15,060 bases of DNA from Paramesorhizobium sp049065735 (GTDB lineage Bacteria; Pseudomonadota; Alphaproteobacteria; Rhizobiales; Rhizobiaceae): positions 1-15,060 of the forward strand of contig NZ_JBAKHD010000020.1 in assembly GCF_049065735.1 (NCBI RefSeq). The letters run 5' to 3'. The translations under genes were made by a program, and so were the position numbers. The number at the start of each line of letters is the position of its first letter. Positions within the stretch are counted from its first letter, which is position 1. The notes below the pieces were generated by a model. It searched no databases and was not told the origin of the DNA. It saw only the letters and a program-made list of their open reading frames with translations. Below are positions 1 to 6,549 of the stretch, in pieces.

Positions 1-105
1 ACGCCCGCCCGGTACAAAGTCCCGTAGCCGCTCCCACTGATCATCCCGAAGTATCTCGCCTTCCACACCAGCCTCCAAAAGCCAGTGTTGAATCTGATTT
101 GCCAT
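1..105 (-). CDS. IS5-family transposase, N-terminal fragment (runs off the left edge)
   Basis: The minus strand from 105 downward encodes 35 residues starting MANQIQHWLLEAG and containing ILRDDQWERLRDFVPGG. That is the typical N-terminal 'DDQWERLRDFLPG' region of IS5-family (IS427/IS1031-like) DDE transposases. The reading frame is still open at base 1, so the catalytic DDE part lies outside the window. An in-frame TGA lies seven codons before the ATG. AAGGA abuts the ATG directly, so a downstream start such as the GTG at codon 14 is also possible. The element's right end and inverted repeat must lie between about 106 and 205, but I cannot place them without the other end. Family assignment is from recognised motif only. 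Confidence 0.75.
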   Translation of the reverse strand, partial: MANQIQHWLLEAGVEGEILRDDQWERLRDFVPGGR

Positions 106-264
106 TCCTTGGGAATCGTAAAATCATTAAATTGTCACTACGCCCTAGATTGATTTCGAGTGTTCCGCCTGAAAGCAATTCACCTCAGCCCAACGCATTC
201 CCTGATTGACTTCTGACATGTCAGTGTGCAAATCTCGAGATCACACTGGGAGGACAGTTGTTTC
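106..264. other. IS end plus promoter region of the aldolase operon
   Basis: There is no gene in these 159 bases, which are visibly richer in A/T than the genes around them. The left part should hold the terminal inverted repeat of the IS element. The right part holds the promoter and leader of the aldolase gene, with two perfect palindromes (213-224 and 232-241) and a GGGAGGA ribosome binding site at 248-254. The exact border between IS and host DNA cannot be seen from this window alone. Confidence 0.6.
206..241 (+). promoter_or_regulatory. Candidate promoter/operator of the aldolase-GntR operon
   Basis: TTGACT at 206-211 could be a -35 box, but the matching -10 about 17 bases on (CAAATC, 229-234) is poor. 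Inside the would-be spacer lies the perfect 12-bp palindrome CTGACATGTCAG (213-224). A second perfect palindrome, ATCTCGAGAT, follows at 232-241. GntR-family proteins with FCD domains bind short palindromes over their own operon promoter, and such a regulator is the second gene here, so either palindrome could be its operator. This is inference; the palindromes themselves are certain. Confidence 0.35.
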
Positions 265-1143
265 ATGCGTTTTGGGCTTTCCGTCGCGCTTGCGACCCCT
301 TTTGAGAAAAACGGCTATATTTCGCTCGACGTGATGATTGCTAAAGCCCGCCACAGCCTTGACGCCGGCTGTAGCAGCGTCACGCTGTTTGGAACCACAG
401 GCGAAGGCGCATCCATTGGCCGGCGCGAGCGCGAGACGTTGCTGGGCGCGATGGTGTCGGACGGTGTTCCCGCGGATCGGATTGTTGCCGGGGTTCTCGT
501 GAATTCAGCCGCAGACGCGGCCGAGCAAGCGGCGCATGCATTGTCGCTGGGCGCGCGCAACATCCTGCTTGCCCCGCCCTCCTATTTTAAGAATCTCGGT
601 GACGAGGGACTGTTCGGCTGGTTTTCCGCTGTGTTCGGGCTGCTGGGCGACAAGGCGCGGGACGTTATCCTCTACCACATCCCATCGGTCACCATGGTCC
701 CATTGAGCCATGCGCTGATAGGCCGCTTGCGTGAGGCGTTTCCTGAGATCGTCACCGGGGTGAAGGATTCCGGTGGTGATTGGGCCTATACCGAAAAGCT
801 GGTGATGGAGCACGGCGATCTCATCATACTGATCGGTGATGAGCGTCATCTCGCCAAGGGTGTCCGCCTTGGCGCGCAAGGAGCCATCTCCGGCATCGCC
901 AATTTTCTGCCAAGTGAAGTCCGCCGTATGGCGGTACGGGGCGAGGATGACCAACACGTCATAGATCTGGTGGCCGAGCTTTTGAAATATCCGGTTACGC
1001 CAGGTGTAAAGGCGCTCATGGCCCATGCATTCGGCGAGCCCCACTGGCTGGCGGTCCGGCCGCCGCTGCTTCCCCTTTCCAATGAGAGCGAGCGTCAATT
1101 GGTCTCCACCTTCGATACGCTGTTTCGTTCCAAGGCGGCATGA
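265..1143 (+). CDS. DapA/NanA-superfamily class I aldolase (not a canonical DHDPS)
   Basis: This 292-residue TIM-barrel protein belongs to the Schiff-base aldolase/dehydratase family that includes dihydrodipicolinate synthase, N-acetylneuraminate lyase and 2-keto-3-deoxy-sugar-acid aldolases. Visible motifs are GTTGE (43-47), the active-site tyrosine in YHIPS (Tyr137) and the Schiff-base lysine in GVKDSGGD (Lys167). Canonical DHDPS has arginine after YN(V/I)PS to hold the pyruvate/ASA carboxylate. Here the text is YHIPSVT, so the substrate is probably not aspartate semialdehyde. The ATG at 265 is preferred over an in-frame GTG at 226 because GGGAGGA lies 10 bases upstream and family homology begins there. 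It overlaps the next gene by ATGA and sits with an ABC sugar-type transporter, suggesting a catabolic role in cytosolic cleavage or dehydration of an imported sugar acid. Exact substrate unknown. Confidence 0.85.
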   Translation: MRFGLSVALATPFEKNGYISLDVMIAKARHSLDAGCSSVTLFGTTGEGASIGRRERETLLGAMVSDGVPADRIVAGVLVNSAADAAEQAAHALSLGARNILLAPPSYFKNLGDEGLFGWFSAVFGLLGDKARDVILYHIPSVTMVPLSHALIGRLREAFPEIVTGVKDSGGDWAYTEKLVMEHGDLIILIGDERHLAKGVRLGAQGAISGIANFLPSEVRRMAVRGEDDQHVIDLVAELLKYPVTPGVKALMAHAFGEPHWLAVRPPLLPLSNESERQLVSTFDTLFRSKAA

Positions 1144-1823
1144 TGGAGCAGGAGCGCCCCATGGAAAGCCAGGCCGAGGAGCCCTCCCCGCTGCGGGAGC
1201 GGGCCTATGAAAGCTTCACCCGGCATCTTCTGGCGCGCGATGTGCGTCCGGGACAATTCGTCTCGCAGCGCCGTCTGGTGGAGCTGACCGGCTTTCCGCT
1301 GAGCGCCATCCGTGAGCTTATACCGAGGCTGGAGGCCGAGGGGCTGATCAAGACCGTGCCGCAGCGGGGTTTGCAGATCGCCCATATCGATTTGAACCTG
1401 ATCCGCGAAGCGTTTCAGCTTCGCCTTTTCCTTGAAAAGGAGGCGGTGGCGCTGTTCACCCGCACGGCATCGGACGAGATCATCGCGAAGATGCTGAGAG
1501 AGCATCGCGACATAGCGGCGGCGATCGAAAGCGGCAATGACAGCCATGAGCTGGAAGCCCATGCGCAAGCCGTGGACTGGGGCATGCACGACGCCTTCAT
1601 CGACGCGCTCGGCAATACGATCATCTCGAATGTCTACCGCGTCAACTCGATCAAGATGCGGCTGATCAGCCAGGAGCGCGTCCGTATCGACGGGCGCGTC
1701 GGGCCGGTCATGAGCGAGCACATGAAAGTGCTCGAAGCGATCGAGCGGCGGTCCGTCGAGGAGGCGGTGGAAGCGCTCGTCGCCCACATAAACCATGCAA
1801 GGGACCGCGCCATTAGAATATAG
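1140..1823 (+). CDS. GntR-family transcriptional regulator, FCD (FadR-type) subfamily
   Basis: The product has 227 residues. The N-terminal winged helix-turn-helix spans roughly 17-82, with the family signature spread over VRPGQFVSQRRLVELTG, IRELIPRLEAEGLI and PQRGLQI. The C-terminal all-helical FCD ligand-binding domain spans about 88-220. It keeps the usual metal-site pattern of one Asp and three His: Asp146-x3-His150, His194 and His216. FCD regulators usually sense a small organic acid or sugar acid and control the catabolic operon they sit in. The start ATG overlaps the aldolase stop (ATGA), so the two are translationally coupled. A second ATG three bases on (1143) is equally possible. 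Probable targets are the palindromes at 213-241; repression or autoregulation is inferred. Confidence 0.9.
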   Translation: MMEQERPMESQAEEPSPLRERAYESFTRHLLARDVRPGQFVSQRRLVELTGFPLSAIRELIPRLEAEGLIKTVPQRGLQIAHIDLNLIREAFQLRLFLEKEAVALFTRTASDEIIAKMLREHRDIAAAIESGNDSHELEAHAQAVDWGMHDAFIDALGNTIISNVYRVNSIKMRLISQERVRIDGRVGPVMSEHMKVLEAIERRSVEEAVEALVAHINHARDRAIRI

Positions 1824-1826
1824 AGC

Positions 1827-1862
1827 ATGATCACCTGCCGAAGAGAGGAGCTTCGGCATCAT
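1827..1862 (+). promoter_or_regulatory. Intercistronic hairpin before the binding-protein gene
   Basis: TGCCGAAG (1836-1843) and CTTCGGCA (1851-1858) form a perfect 8-bp stem around a 7-base loop. The stem can be extended by ATGA (1827-1830) pairing with TCAT (1859-1862) across a one-sided bulge. No T-run follows, so it is not a normal intrinsic terminator. It lies between the regulator stop and the AAAGGGAGGG ribosome binding site (1865-1874) of the solute-binding protein gene. Such hairpins commonly protect the transcript of the abundant binding protein; that role is inferred here. Confidence 0.5.
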
Positions 1863-1880
1863 CCAAAGGGAGGGAATAGC

Positions 1881-3215
1881 ATGTCATCATTCTGGAAGCC
1901 TACCCGGCGCGGCTTTCTGGCCGGTACGGCGGCGCTCGGCGCGGCGGGGCTCGTCGGCGCGCGTCCGGCCTTCTCCGCAAGCTCGGTCGATTGGAAGAAG
2001 TTCGCGGGGACAACGCTTGAGGTCAATCTGGTCAAAAGCCCGCGCGGCGATACCATCATCAAATATCTACCCGAATTCGAGGCGCTGACCGGCATCAAGG
2101 TGAATGCCGAGGCAACCCCGGAACAGCAGCAGCGGCAGAAAGCCGTGATCGAGCTTTCGTCGGGCAGGCCGAGCTTCGACGTCATCCATCTGAGCTATCA
2201 CGTGCAGAAGCGCCAGTTCGAAAAGGGCGGCTGGCTGGCCGATATCAGCGGCTTCCTGAAAGACCCTTCGCTGACCGACCCGTCGCTGACGGAGAGCGAT
2301 TTCGCCGCCGCCGGATTGACCTTCGCCCAGGACAATGACGGCAAGCTGCGCTCGCTGCCCTTCTCGGTCGATTATTGGATCGTCTACTGGAACAAGGAAC
2401 TGTTCGACAAGAAGGGCTTCGCCTACCCCGCCACCTTCGAGGACATGGCCGCCGCCGCCGAAGCGCTGACCGATAAGAGCACCAACACCTATGGCTTCGT
2501 CGCGCGCGGGTTGAAGAACGCCAATGTCCCGGTCTGGACGGCCCTCATGCTGGGCTATGGCTCCTCGCCCCTTGGCCCCGACGGCAAGCTGCGCACCACC
2601 TCCGAGGAGGCGGTCGAGGCGGCGAAATTCTATCAGCGCCTGATGATCAAATCCGCCCCGACAGGCGTTTCCGGCTTCAACTGGGCCGAAGCGCAATCCG
2701 CCTTTCTGCAAGGCAAGGTCGGCATGTGGTTCGATGGCGTCGGCTTCGCGCCGCCGCTGGAGGACCCGCAGAAATCGCGCGTCGTCGGCAAGGTCGGCTA
2801 TGGCGTCATGCCGAAGGGGCCGAAAGCGCAGGCCGCCGCGACGACAGGCGACGGTATCGGTGTCGTCGAGGCCAGCGAAAAGAAGGAAGCGGCCTATCTG
2901 TTCTGCCAATGGGTCATCTCGCACGATATGGGCGCGCGGCTCCTGCAGGCCGGGGCGGGCGTGCCGTTCCGCCAGTCCATCCTGGAGGACCCCGAGGTGC
3001 GCAAGGGCGTCAAGATGCCCGCCGCCTGGGTCGACGCTGTGGCAGAGTCCGCGAAAATATCGCAGCTGGCGCTGCCTGTCATCGTGCCGGTCACGGAATT
3101 CCGCGACATCTATGGCGTCGGCCTCACCAATATGATCGGCGGCGCGGACCCGGCAGCCGAACTCCAGACCGCCACGGCGCAGTTCGAGCCGGTGCTGGCC
3201 AAGAGCGAGGGATAA
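1881..3215 (+). CDS. CUT1-family ABC transporter extracellular solute-binding protein, Tat-exported
   Basis: The product has 444 residues and resembles family 1 extracellular solute-binding proteins (MalE/UgpB type). The N-terminus carries a twin-arginine signal, PTRRGFLAG (Arg9-Arg10), then an Ala/Gly-rich stretch and a likely cleavage site near AFSA (about residue 33). Periplasmic folding after Tat export is inferred. Mature-chain features fit the family: LPEFEALTGIKVN near the start, SFDVIHLSYH, and YWIVYWNKELFDKKG in the middle. The start at 1881 is chosen because AAAGGGAGGG lies 7 bases upstream and it begins the Tat signal; an in-frame ATG at 1827 lies inside the hairpin and has no such site. 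The stop overlaps the next start (TAATG). The cargo is a sugar, sugar acid or polyol by family and context only. Confidence 0.9.
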   Translation: MSSFWKPTRRGFLAGTAALGAAGLVGARPAFSASSVDWKKFAGTTLEVNLVKSPRGDTIIKYLPEFEALTGIKVNAEATPEQQQRQKAVIELSSGRPSFDVIHLSYHVQKRQFEKGGWLADISGFLKDPSLTDPSLTESDFAAAGLTFAQDNDGKLRSLPFSVDYWIVYWNKELFDKKGFAYPATFEDMAAAAEALTDKSTNTYGFVARGLKNANVPVWTALMLGYGSSPLGPDGKLRTTSEEAVEAAKFYQRLMIKSAPTGVSGFNWAEAQSAFLQGKVGMWFDGVGFAPPLEDPQKSRVVGKVGYGVMPKGPKAQAAATTGDGIGVVEASEKKEAAYLFCQWVISHDMGARLLQAGAGVPFRQSILEDPEVRKGVKMPAAWVDAVAESAKISQLALPVIVPVTEFRDIYGVGLTNMIGGADPAAELQTATAQFEPVLAKSEG

Positions 3216-4156
3216 TGGCGTCCGTGAGCATCGATGAAGCGGCCCCGGCGGATGACGGCGTGAAAGGGATGAGGCCGGGCGGGCTTGCGCCCAATTACTG
3301 GCCCTTCGTGATCCCGGCCATGGTAATCATCGCGGCGGTCATCGTTTTTCCATGGGTGTTCACCCTCTGGATGAGCGTGCATAGCTGGACGCTGGGGCAG
3401 GAGCAGCAATTCGCCGGGCTCGACAATTATATCAGGCTCGCCACCGATTTCCGCTTCTGGGAATCGCTCTGGCACACGCTGGTCTTCACGGTGCTGGCCG
3501 TCGTCGCGCCTCTGGTCCTCGGCACGCTCGCAGCGCTCATCTTCGATGCCCAGGTTCCGCTCAAAGGCTTCCTGCGCGGTGTTTTCGTCATGCCGATGAT
3601 GGCGACGCCCGTCGCCATCGCGCTGGTCTGGACCATGATGTTCCACCCGCAATTGGGCGTGCTCAATTATCTCCTGTCGCTCACCGGCATCGGCCCGCAG
3701 GAATGGATCTACAACCAGTCGACGGTCATCCCCTCGCTCGTCCTCGTCGAGACATGGCAATGGACGCCGCTCATCATGCTGATCGTGCTAGGCGGCCTTG
3801 CCGCCGTCCCGCGCGAGCCCTATGAAAGCGCCGAGATCGACGGCGCCAATGCCTGGCAGAAATTCCGCTATCTGACCCTGCCGATGATCGCGCCCTTCCT
3901 GATGATCGGCGTCATCATCCGCTCCATCGATGCCATCAAGAGCTTCGATATCATCTATGCGATGACGCAAGGCGGCCCCGGCACGGCATCCGAGACGATC
4001 AATATCTACCTCTACAACACCGCCTTCGCCTATTACGATATAGGCTACGCCTCGGCGATGGCCGTGGTGTTCTTCATCCTCATCATTGCCCTTTCCCTGG
4101 TGCTGATGATGGTCCGCGCCCGCACCAACTGGTCGGACAAGGAGGCCAGCCGATGA
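3215..4156 (+). CDS. CUT1 ABC transporter permease, MalF/UgpA type
   Basis: This 313-residue inner-membrane protein has about six hydrophobic segments, the first near 29-52 after a hydrophilic N-terminal tail. The cytoplasmic EAA loop that docks the ATPase is at about 201-223 (EPYESAEIDGANAWQKF followed by RYLTLP). It is the first of two permeases that would form a heterodimeric channel with the binding protein upstream. The ATG shares a base with the preceding TAA (TAATG), so translation is coupled. The reading frame is open far upstream of this ATG through the binding-protein gene, but that part is an out-of-frame shadow. Substrate undefined. Confidence 0.92.
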   Translation: MASVSIDEAAPADDGVKGMRPGGLAPNYWPFVIPAMVIIAAVIVFPWVFTLWMSVHSWTLGQEQQFAGLDNYIRLATDFRFWESLWHTLVFTVLAVVAPLVLGTLAALIFDAQVPLKGFLRGVFVMPMMATPVAIALVWTMMFHPQLGVLNYLLSLTGIGPQEWIYNQSTVIPSLVLVETWQWTPLIMLIVLGGLAAVPREPYESAEIDGANAWQKFRYLTLPMIAPFLMIGVIIRSIDAIKSFDIIYAMTQGGPGTASETINIYLYNTAFAYYDIGYASAMAVVFFILIIALSLVLMMVRARTNWSDKEASR

Positions 4157-4974
4157 AACGCAGAATGCTCAACCGCATCGGCCTTCTGTTCGCGGCCATG
4201 GTCATGGTCTCGCCGGTCCTCCTGTTCTTCCTCTGGATGATTTCGCTTTCGCTAAAGTACGAGATCGACAATGGCGCCTATCCGCCGATTTTGATTCCGG
4301 AAAATTTCGCCTGGTCGAACTATGCGCAGGTGTTCCGCGAGAACAATTTCTTCCTCTATTTCTGGAATTCGGTGCTGGTGACCGGCGCGGCGACGCTGCT
4401 GGCGCTTCTCGTCGGCGTGCCCGCCGGCTACGGCATCGCCCGGCTCAAGGCGGAGCGCGCGGCCATTCTCATCATGATCGCCCGCATGACGCCCGGCCTC
4501 TCCTTCCTCATCCCGCTGTTTTTGCTCTTCCAATGGCTGAACCTCCTCGGCACGCTCTGGCCGCAGATCATCATCCATCTCGTCGTTACCGTGCCCATCG
4601 TGGTCTGGATCATGATCGGCTATTTCGAGACGACGCCGATGGAACTGGAGGAAGCCGCCAGCATCGACGGCGCGACGCCCTGGCAGGTGTTCCGGCTGGT
4701 GGCGCTGCCCATCGCCAAGCCCGGCATCGTCGTTGCCTTCATCCTGGCGCTGATCTTCTCCTGGAACAATTTCGTCTTCGGCATCGTGCTGGCCAGCCGC
4801 ACGACGCGCACGCTGCCGGTCGCGGTTTATAACATGCTCTCCTTCGAGCAGGTCAGCTGGGGTCCCCTGGCGGCAGCGGCGCTGATCGTCACCCTCCCCG
4901 TGCTGGTCCTCACCCTGTTCGCCCAGAAGCAGATCGTCGCCGGGTTGACGGCAGGCGCGGTGAAGGGCGGCTGA
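4153..4974 (+). CDS. CUT1 ABC transporter permease, MalG/UgpE type
   Basis: This 273-residue inner-membrane protein has its first membrane segment at about 9-33 and six in all. The EAA loop at about 163-185 reads MELEEAASIDGATPWQVF and ends RLVALP. It overlaps the first permease by ATGA, and together they form the channel. It is the last gene of the operon: no ATP-binding subunit follows before the next unrelated gene, nor is one seen elsewhere in the window. CUT1 systems often use a shared MsiK/UgpC-like ATPase encoded elsewhere, which would explain this. Confidence 0.92.
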   Translation: MKRRMLNRIGLLFAAMVMVSPVLLFFLWMISLSLKYEIDNGAYPPILIPENFAWSNYAQVFRENNFFLYFWNSVLVTGAATLLALLVGVPAGYGIARLKAERAAILIMIARMTPGLSFLIPLFLLFQWLNLLGTLWPQIIIHLVVTVPIVVWIMIGYFETTPMELEEAASIDGATPWQVFRLVALPIAKPGIVVAFILALIFSWNNFVFGIVLASRTTRTLPVAVYNMLSFEQVSWGPLAAAALIVTLPVLVLTLFAQKQIVAGLTAGAVKGG

Positions 4975-4981
4975 AACATAC

Positions 4982-5028
4982 GCTTGGAGCGAAACCCTGA
5001 ATCAATTCCATCGCACTTCGCTCCAAGC
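4982..5028 (+). terminator. Inverted repeat after the ABC operon, possible terminator or mRNA end
   Basis: GCTTGGAGCGAA (4982-4993) is repeated exactly in inverted form as TTCGCTCCAAGC (5017-5028), giving a 12-bp perfect stem with a 23-base loop. It lies 8 bases after the last permease stop. The loop is long and only a weak CTTTGT follows, so a classic Rho-independent terminator is doubtful. It may be an mRNA-stabilising stem or part of a dispersed repeat. The rest of the gap up to 5128 holds a GC-rich palindrome (CCCGCGCGGG, 5063-5072) and no gene. Confidence 0.4.
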
Positions 5029-5128
5029 CTTTGTCCGGACTCGAATTTCCATTGCGCGCGCGCCCGCGCGGGAATAAGCAATCGGCGAACGCTGATAACT
5101 GCCCCGGCGAGACGCGATGGGAAGAAAA

Positions 5129-6421
5129 ATGTTGGAACGAGTTTTCAAGCTGAGCGAACACGGAACGTCCGTCCGCACCGAGCTGGTTGCCGGCGTCACG
5201 ACGTTCTTGACGATGTCGTACATCATCTTCGTCAATCCCGAGATTCTCTCGTCCACGGGAATGGATCGCGGCGCGGTGTTCGTGGCGACCTGCCTTGCGG
5301 CGGCGCTCGGCACGCTGATCATGGCCTTTTACGCCAACTGGCCCATCGGCATGGCGCCGGGCATGGGGCTCAACGCCTTCTTCGCCTTCACGGTCGTCGC
5401 GGCCATGGGCTTCACCTGGCAGCAGGCGCTGGGGGCCGTGTTCATCTCCGGCGCGATCTTCGTTTTCCTGTCCGTAACAGGCCTCAGACGATGGGTGATT
5501 GACGGTATTCCTCCCTCTTTACGCAGTGCAATTGCGGCGGGAATTGGTCTTTTCCTTGGCCTTATTGCGCTGGAGAACGCCCATATCGTCGTTAAGAACC
5601 CCGCGACGCTGGTGACGCTGGGCGACCTCAGGCAGACCGGCCCGCTCCTCGCCATCCTTGGTTTCTTCGTCATCGCGGTGCTGGATGCGCTGCGCGTGAA
5701 AGGTGCGATCCTCATCGGCATTCTCGCCGTGACGGTACTTTCCTGGATCGTAGGGGCCAACCAGTTTCAGGGCCTCGTCTCGGCCCCGCCCTCGATCGCG
5801 CCCACCTTCATGCAGCTCGATATCCTCGGCGCCCTGCATGGCGGGCTGCTGCATGTCATCCTCGTCTTCGTTCTCGTCGAAGTCTTCGACGCGACGGGCA
5901 CCCTGGTGGGCGTCGCAAAACGCGCCAATCTGATGCCGGAGGGCAAGCCGAACCGCCTCGGGCGCGCGCTGATGGCCGACAGCTCCGCCATCGTCGCCGG
6001 CGCCATGCTGGGCACGAGCAGCACCACCGCCTATGTGGAAAGCGCCTCCGGCGTGGCGGCGGGCGGCAGGACGGGATTGACCGCGCTGGTGGTCGCAATT
6101 CTGTTCCTCGCCGCGCTCTTCATCTCCCCGCTTGCGGGCTCCGTTCCGGCCTATGCCACCGCCCCTGCCCTTCTCTACGTCGCCGCGCTCATGATGCGCG
6201 AGCTGCGGGAAGTCGAATGGGACAATCTGACCGAGGCGATCCCCGCCGCCGTGACGGCGCTCGCCATGCCGATGACCTATTCCATCGCCAACGGCCTCGC
6301 CTTCGGCTTCATCAGCTATGCCGTCTTGAAGCTCTTCACCGGCCGCTGGAAGGAGCTCCATCCCGCAACGATCATCGTCGCGGCGCTGTTCATCATCCGC
6401 TTCGCTTTCTTCCCGGGATAA
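5129..6421 (+). CDS. NCS2 (AzgA/PbuG-type) purine permease
   Basis: This 430-residue, highly hydrophobic inner-membrane protein is predicted to import purine bases (adenine, hypoxanthine or guanine) by proton symport. Family signatures include the N-terminus ERVFKLSEHGTSVRTELVAG, then GMAPGMGLNAFFAF (about 74-87), EVFDATGTLVG (251-261), and a late loop beginning GTSSTTAYVESASG (295-308) and continuing AAGGRTG. The last two are the substrate-site regions of AzgA-like transporters. Two starts compete: ATG 5117 adds MGRK, while ATG 5129 starts MLERVFKL as in most relatives and has GGGAAG just upstream, so 5129 is preferred. It stands alone, 154 bp after the ABC operon. No regulator is adjacent, and purine preference cannot be read from sequence. 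Confidence 0.92.
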   Translation: MLERVFKLSEHGTSVRTELVAGVTTFLTMSYIIFVNPEILSSTGMDRGAVFVATCLAAALGTLIMAFYANWPIGMAPGMGLNAFFAFTVVAAMGFTWQQALGAVFISGAIFVFLSVTGLRRWVIDGIPPSLRSAIAAGIGLFLGLIALENAHIVVKNPATLVTLGDLRQTGPLLAILGFFVIAVLDALRVKGAILIGILAVTVLSWIVGANQFQGLVSAPPSIAPTFMQLDILGALHGGLLHVILVFVLVEVFDATGTLVGVAKRANLMPEGKPNRLGRALMADSSAIVAGAMLGTSSTTAYVESASGVAAGGRTGLTALVVAILFLAALFISPLAGSVPAYATAPALLYVAALMMRELREVEWDNLTEAIPAAVTALAMPMTYSIANGLAFGFISYAVLKLFTGRWKELHPATIIVAALFIIRFAFFPG

Positions 6422-6423
6422 GC

Positions 6424-6448
6424 CTGACCGGAAAGTCAGCAACTTTTT
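6424..6448 (+). terminator. Weak intrinsic terminator candidate after the purine permease
   Basis: CTGAC (6424-6428) and GTCAG (6435-6439) can form a 5-bp stem with a 6-base loop. CAAC and five T residues (6444-6448) follow. The position just after the permease stop fits, but the stem is short and the T-run is four bases away, so this is tentative. Confidence 0.3.
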
Positions 6449-6511
6449 GAGAGCATGCCCTATTATACTACGCTCGTCTTGACCCTGTCCTGCCCGAGGA
6501 GCATTCTATAC

Positions 6512-6530
6512 ATGCCGCACTCCGCGGCAT
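6512..6530 (+). promoter_or_regulatory. Palindrome in the leader of the aldehyde dehydrogenase gene
   Basis: ATGCCGC (6512-6518) and GCGGCAT (6524-6530) form a perfect inverted repeat with a 5-base centre. It lies 9 bases before the GGGAGGAAG ribosome binding site. It could be an operator for a dimeric regulator or a leader hairpin. Upstream, TTGACC (6479-6484) resembles a -35 box, but no well-spaced -10 is seen. Confidence 0.4.
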
Positions 6531-6549
6531 CGCTTCTCGGGAGGAAGTC

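Noticed and set aside
265..1143. Naming the aldolase dapA
   Set aside because: The arginine expected after YN(V/I)PS is absent and the gene lies in a transporter/regulator operon, so a lysine-biosynthesis role is unlikely.
4975..5128. Possible purine riboswitch before the NCS2 permease
   Set aside because: I see no conserved purine-aptamer core, only unrelated inverted repeats, and such riboswitches are mainly found in Firmicutes.
5519..6442. A 307-codon minus-strand frame opposite the purine permease
   Set aside because: It is highly charged and low in complexity (runs of E, D, R, G, H), the typical antisense image of a membrane protein gene.
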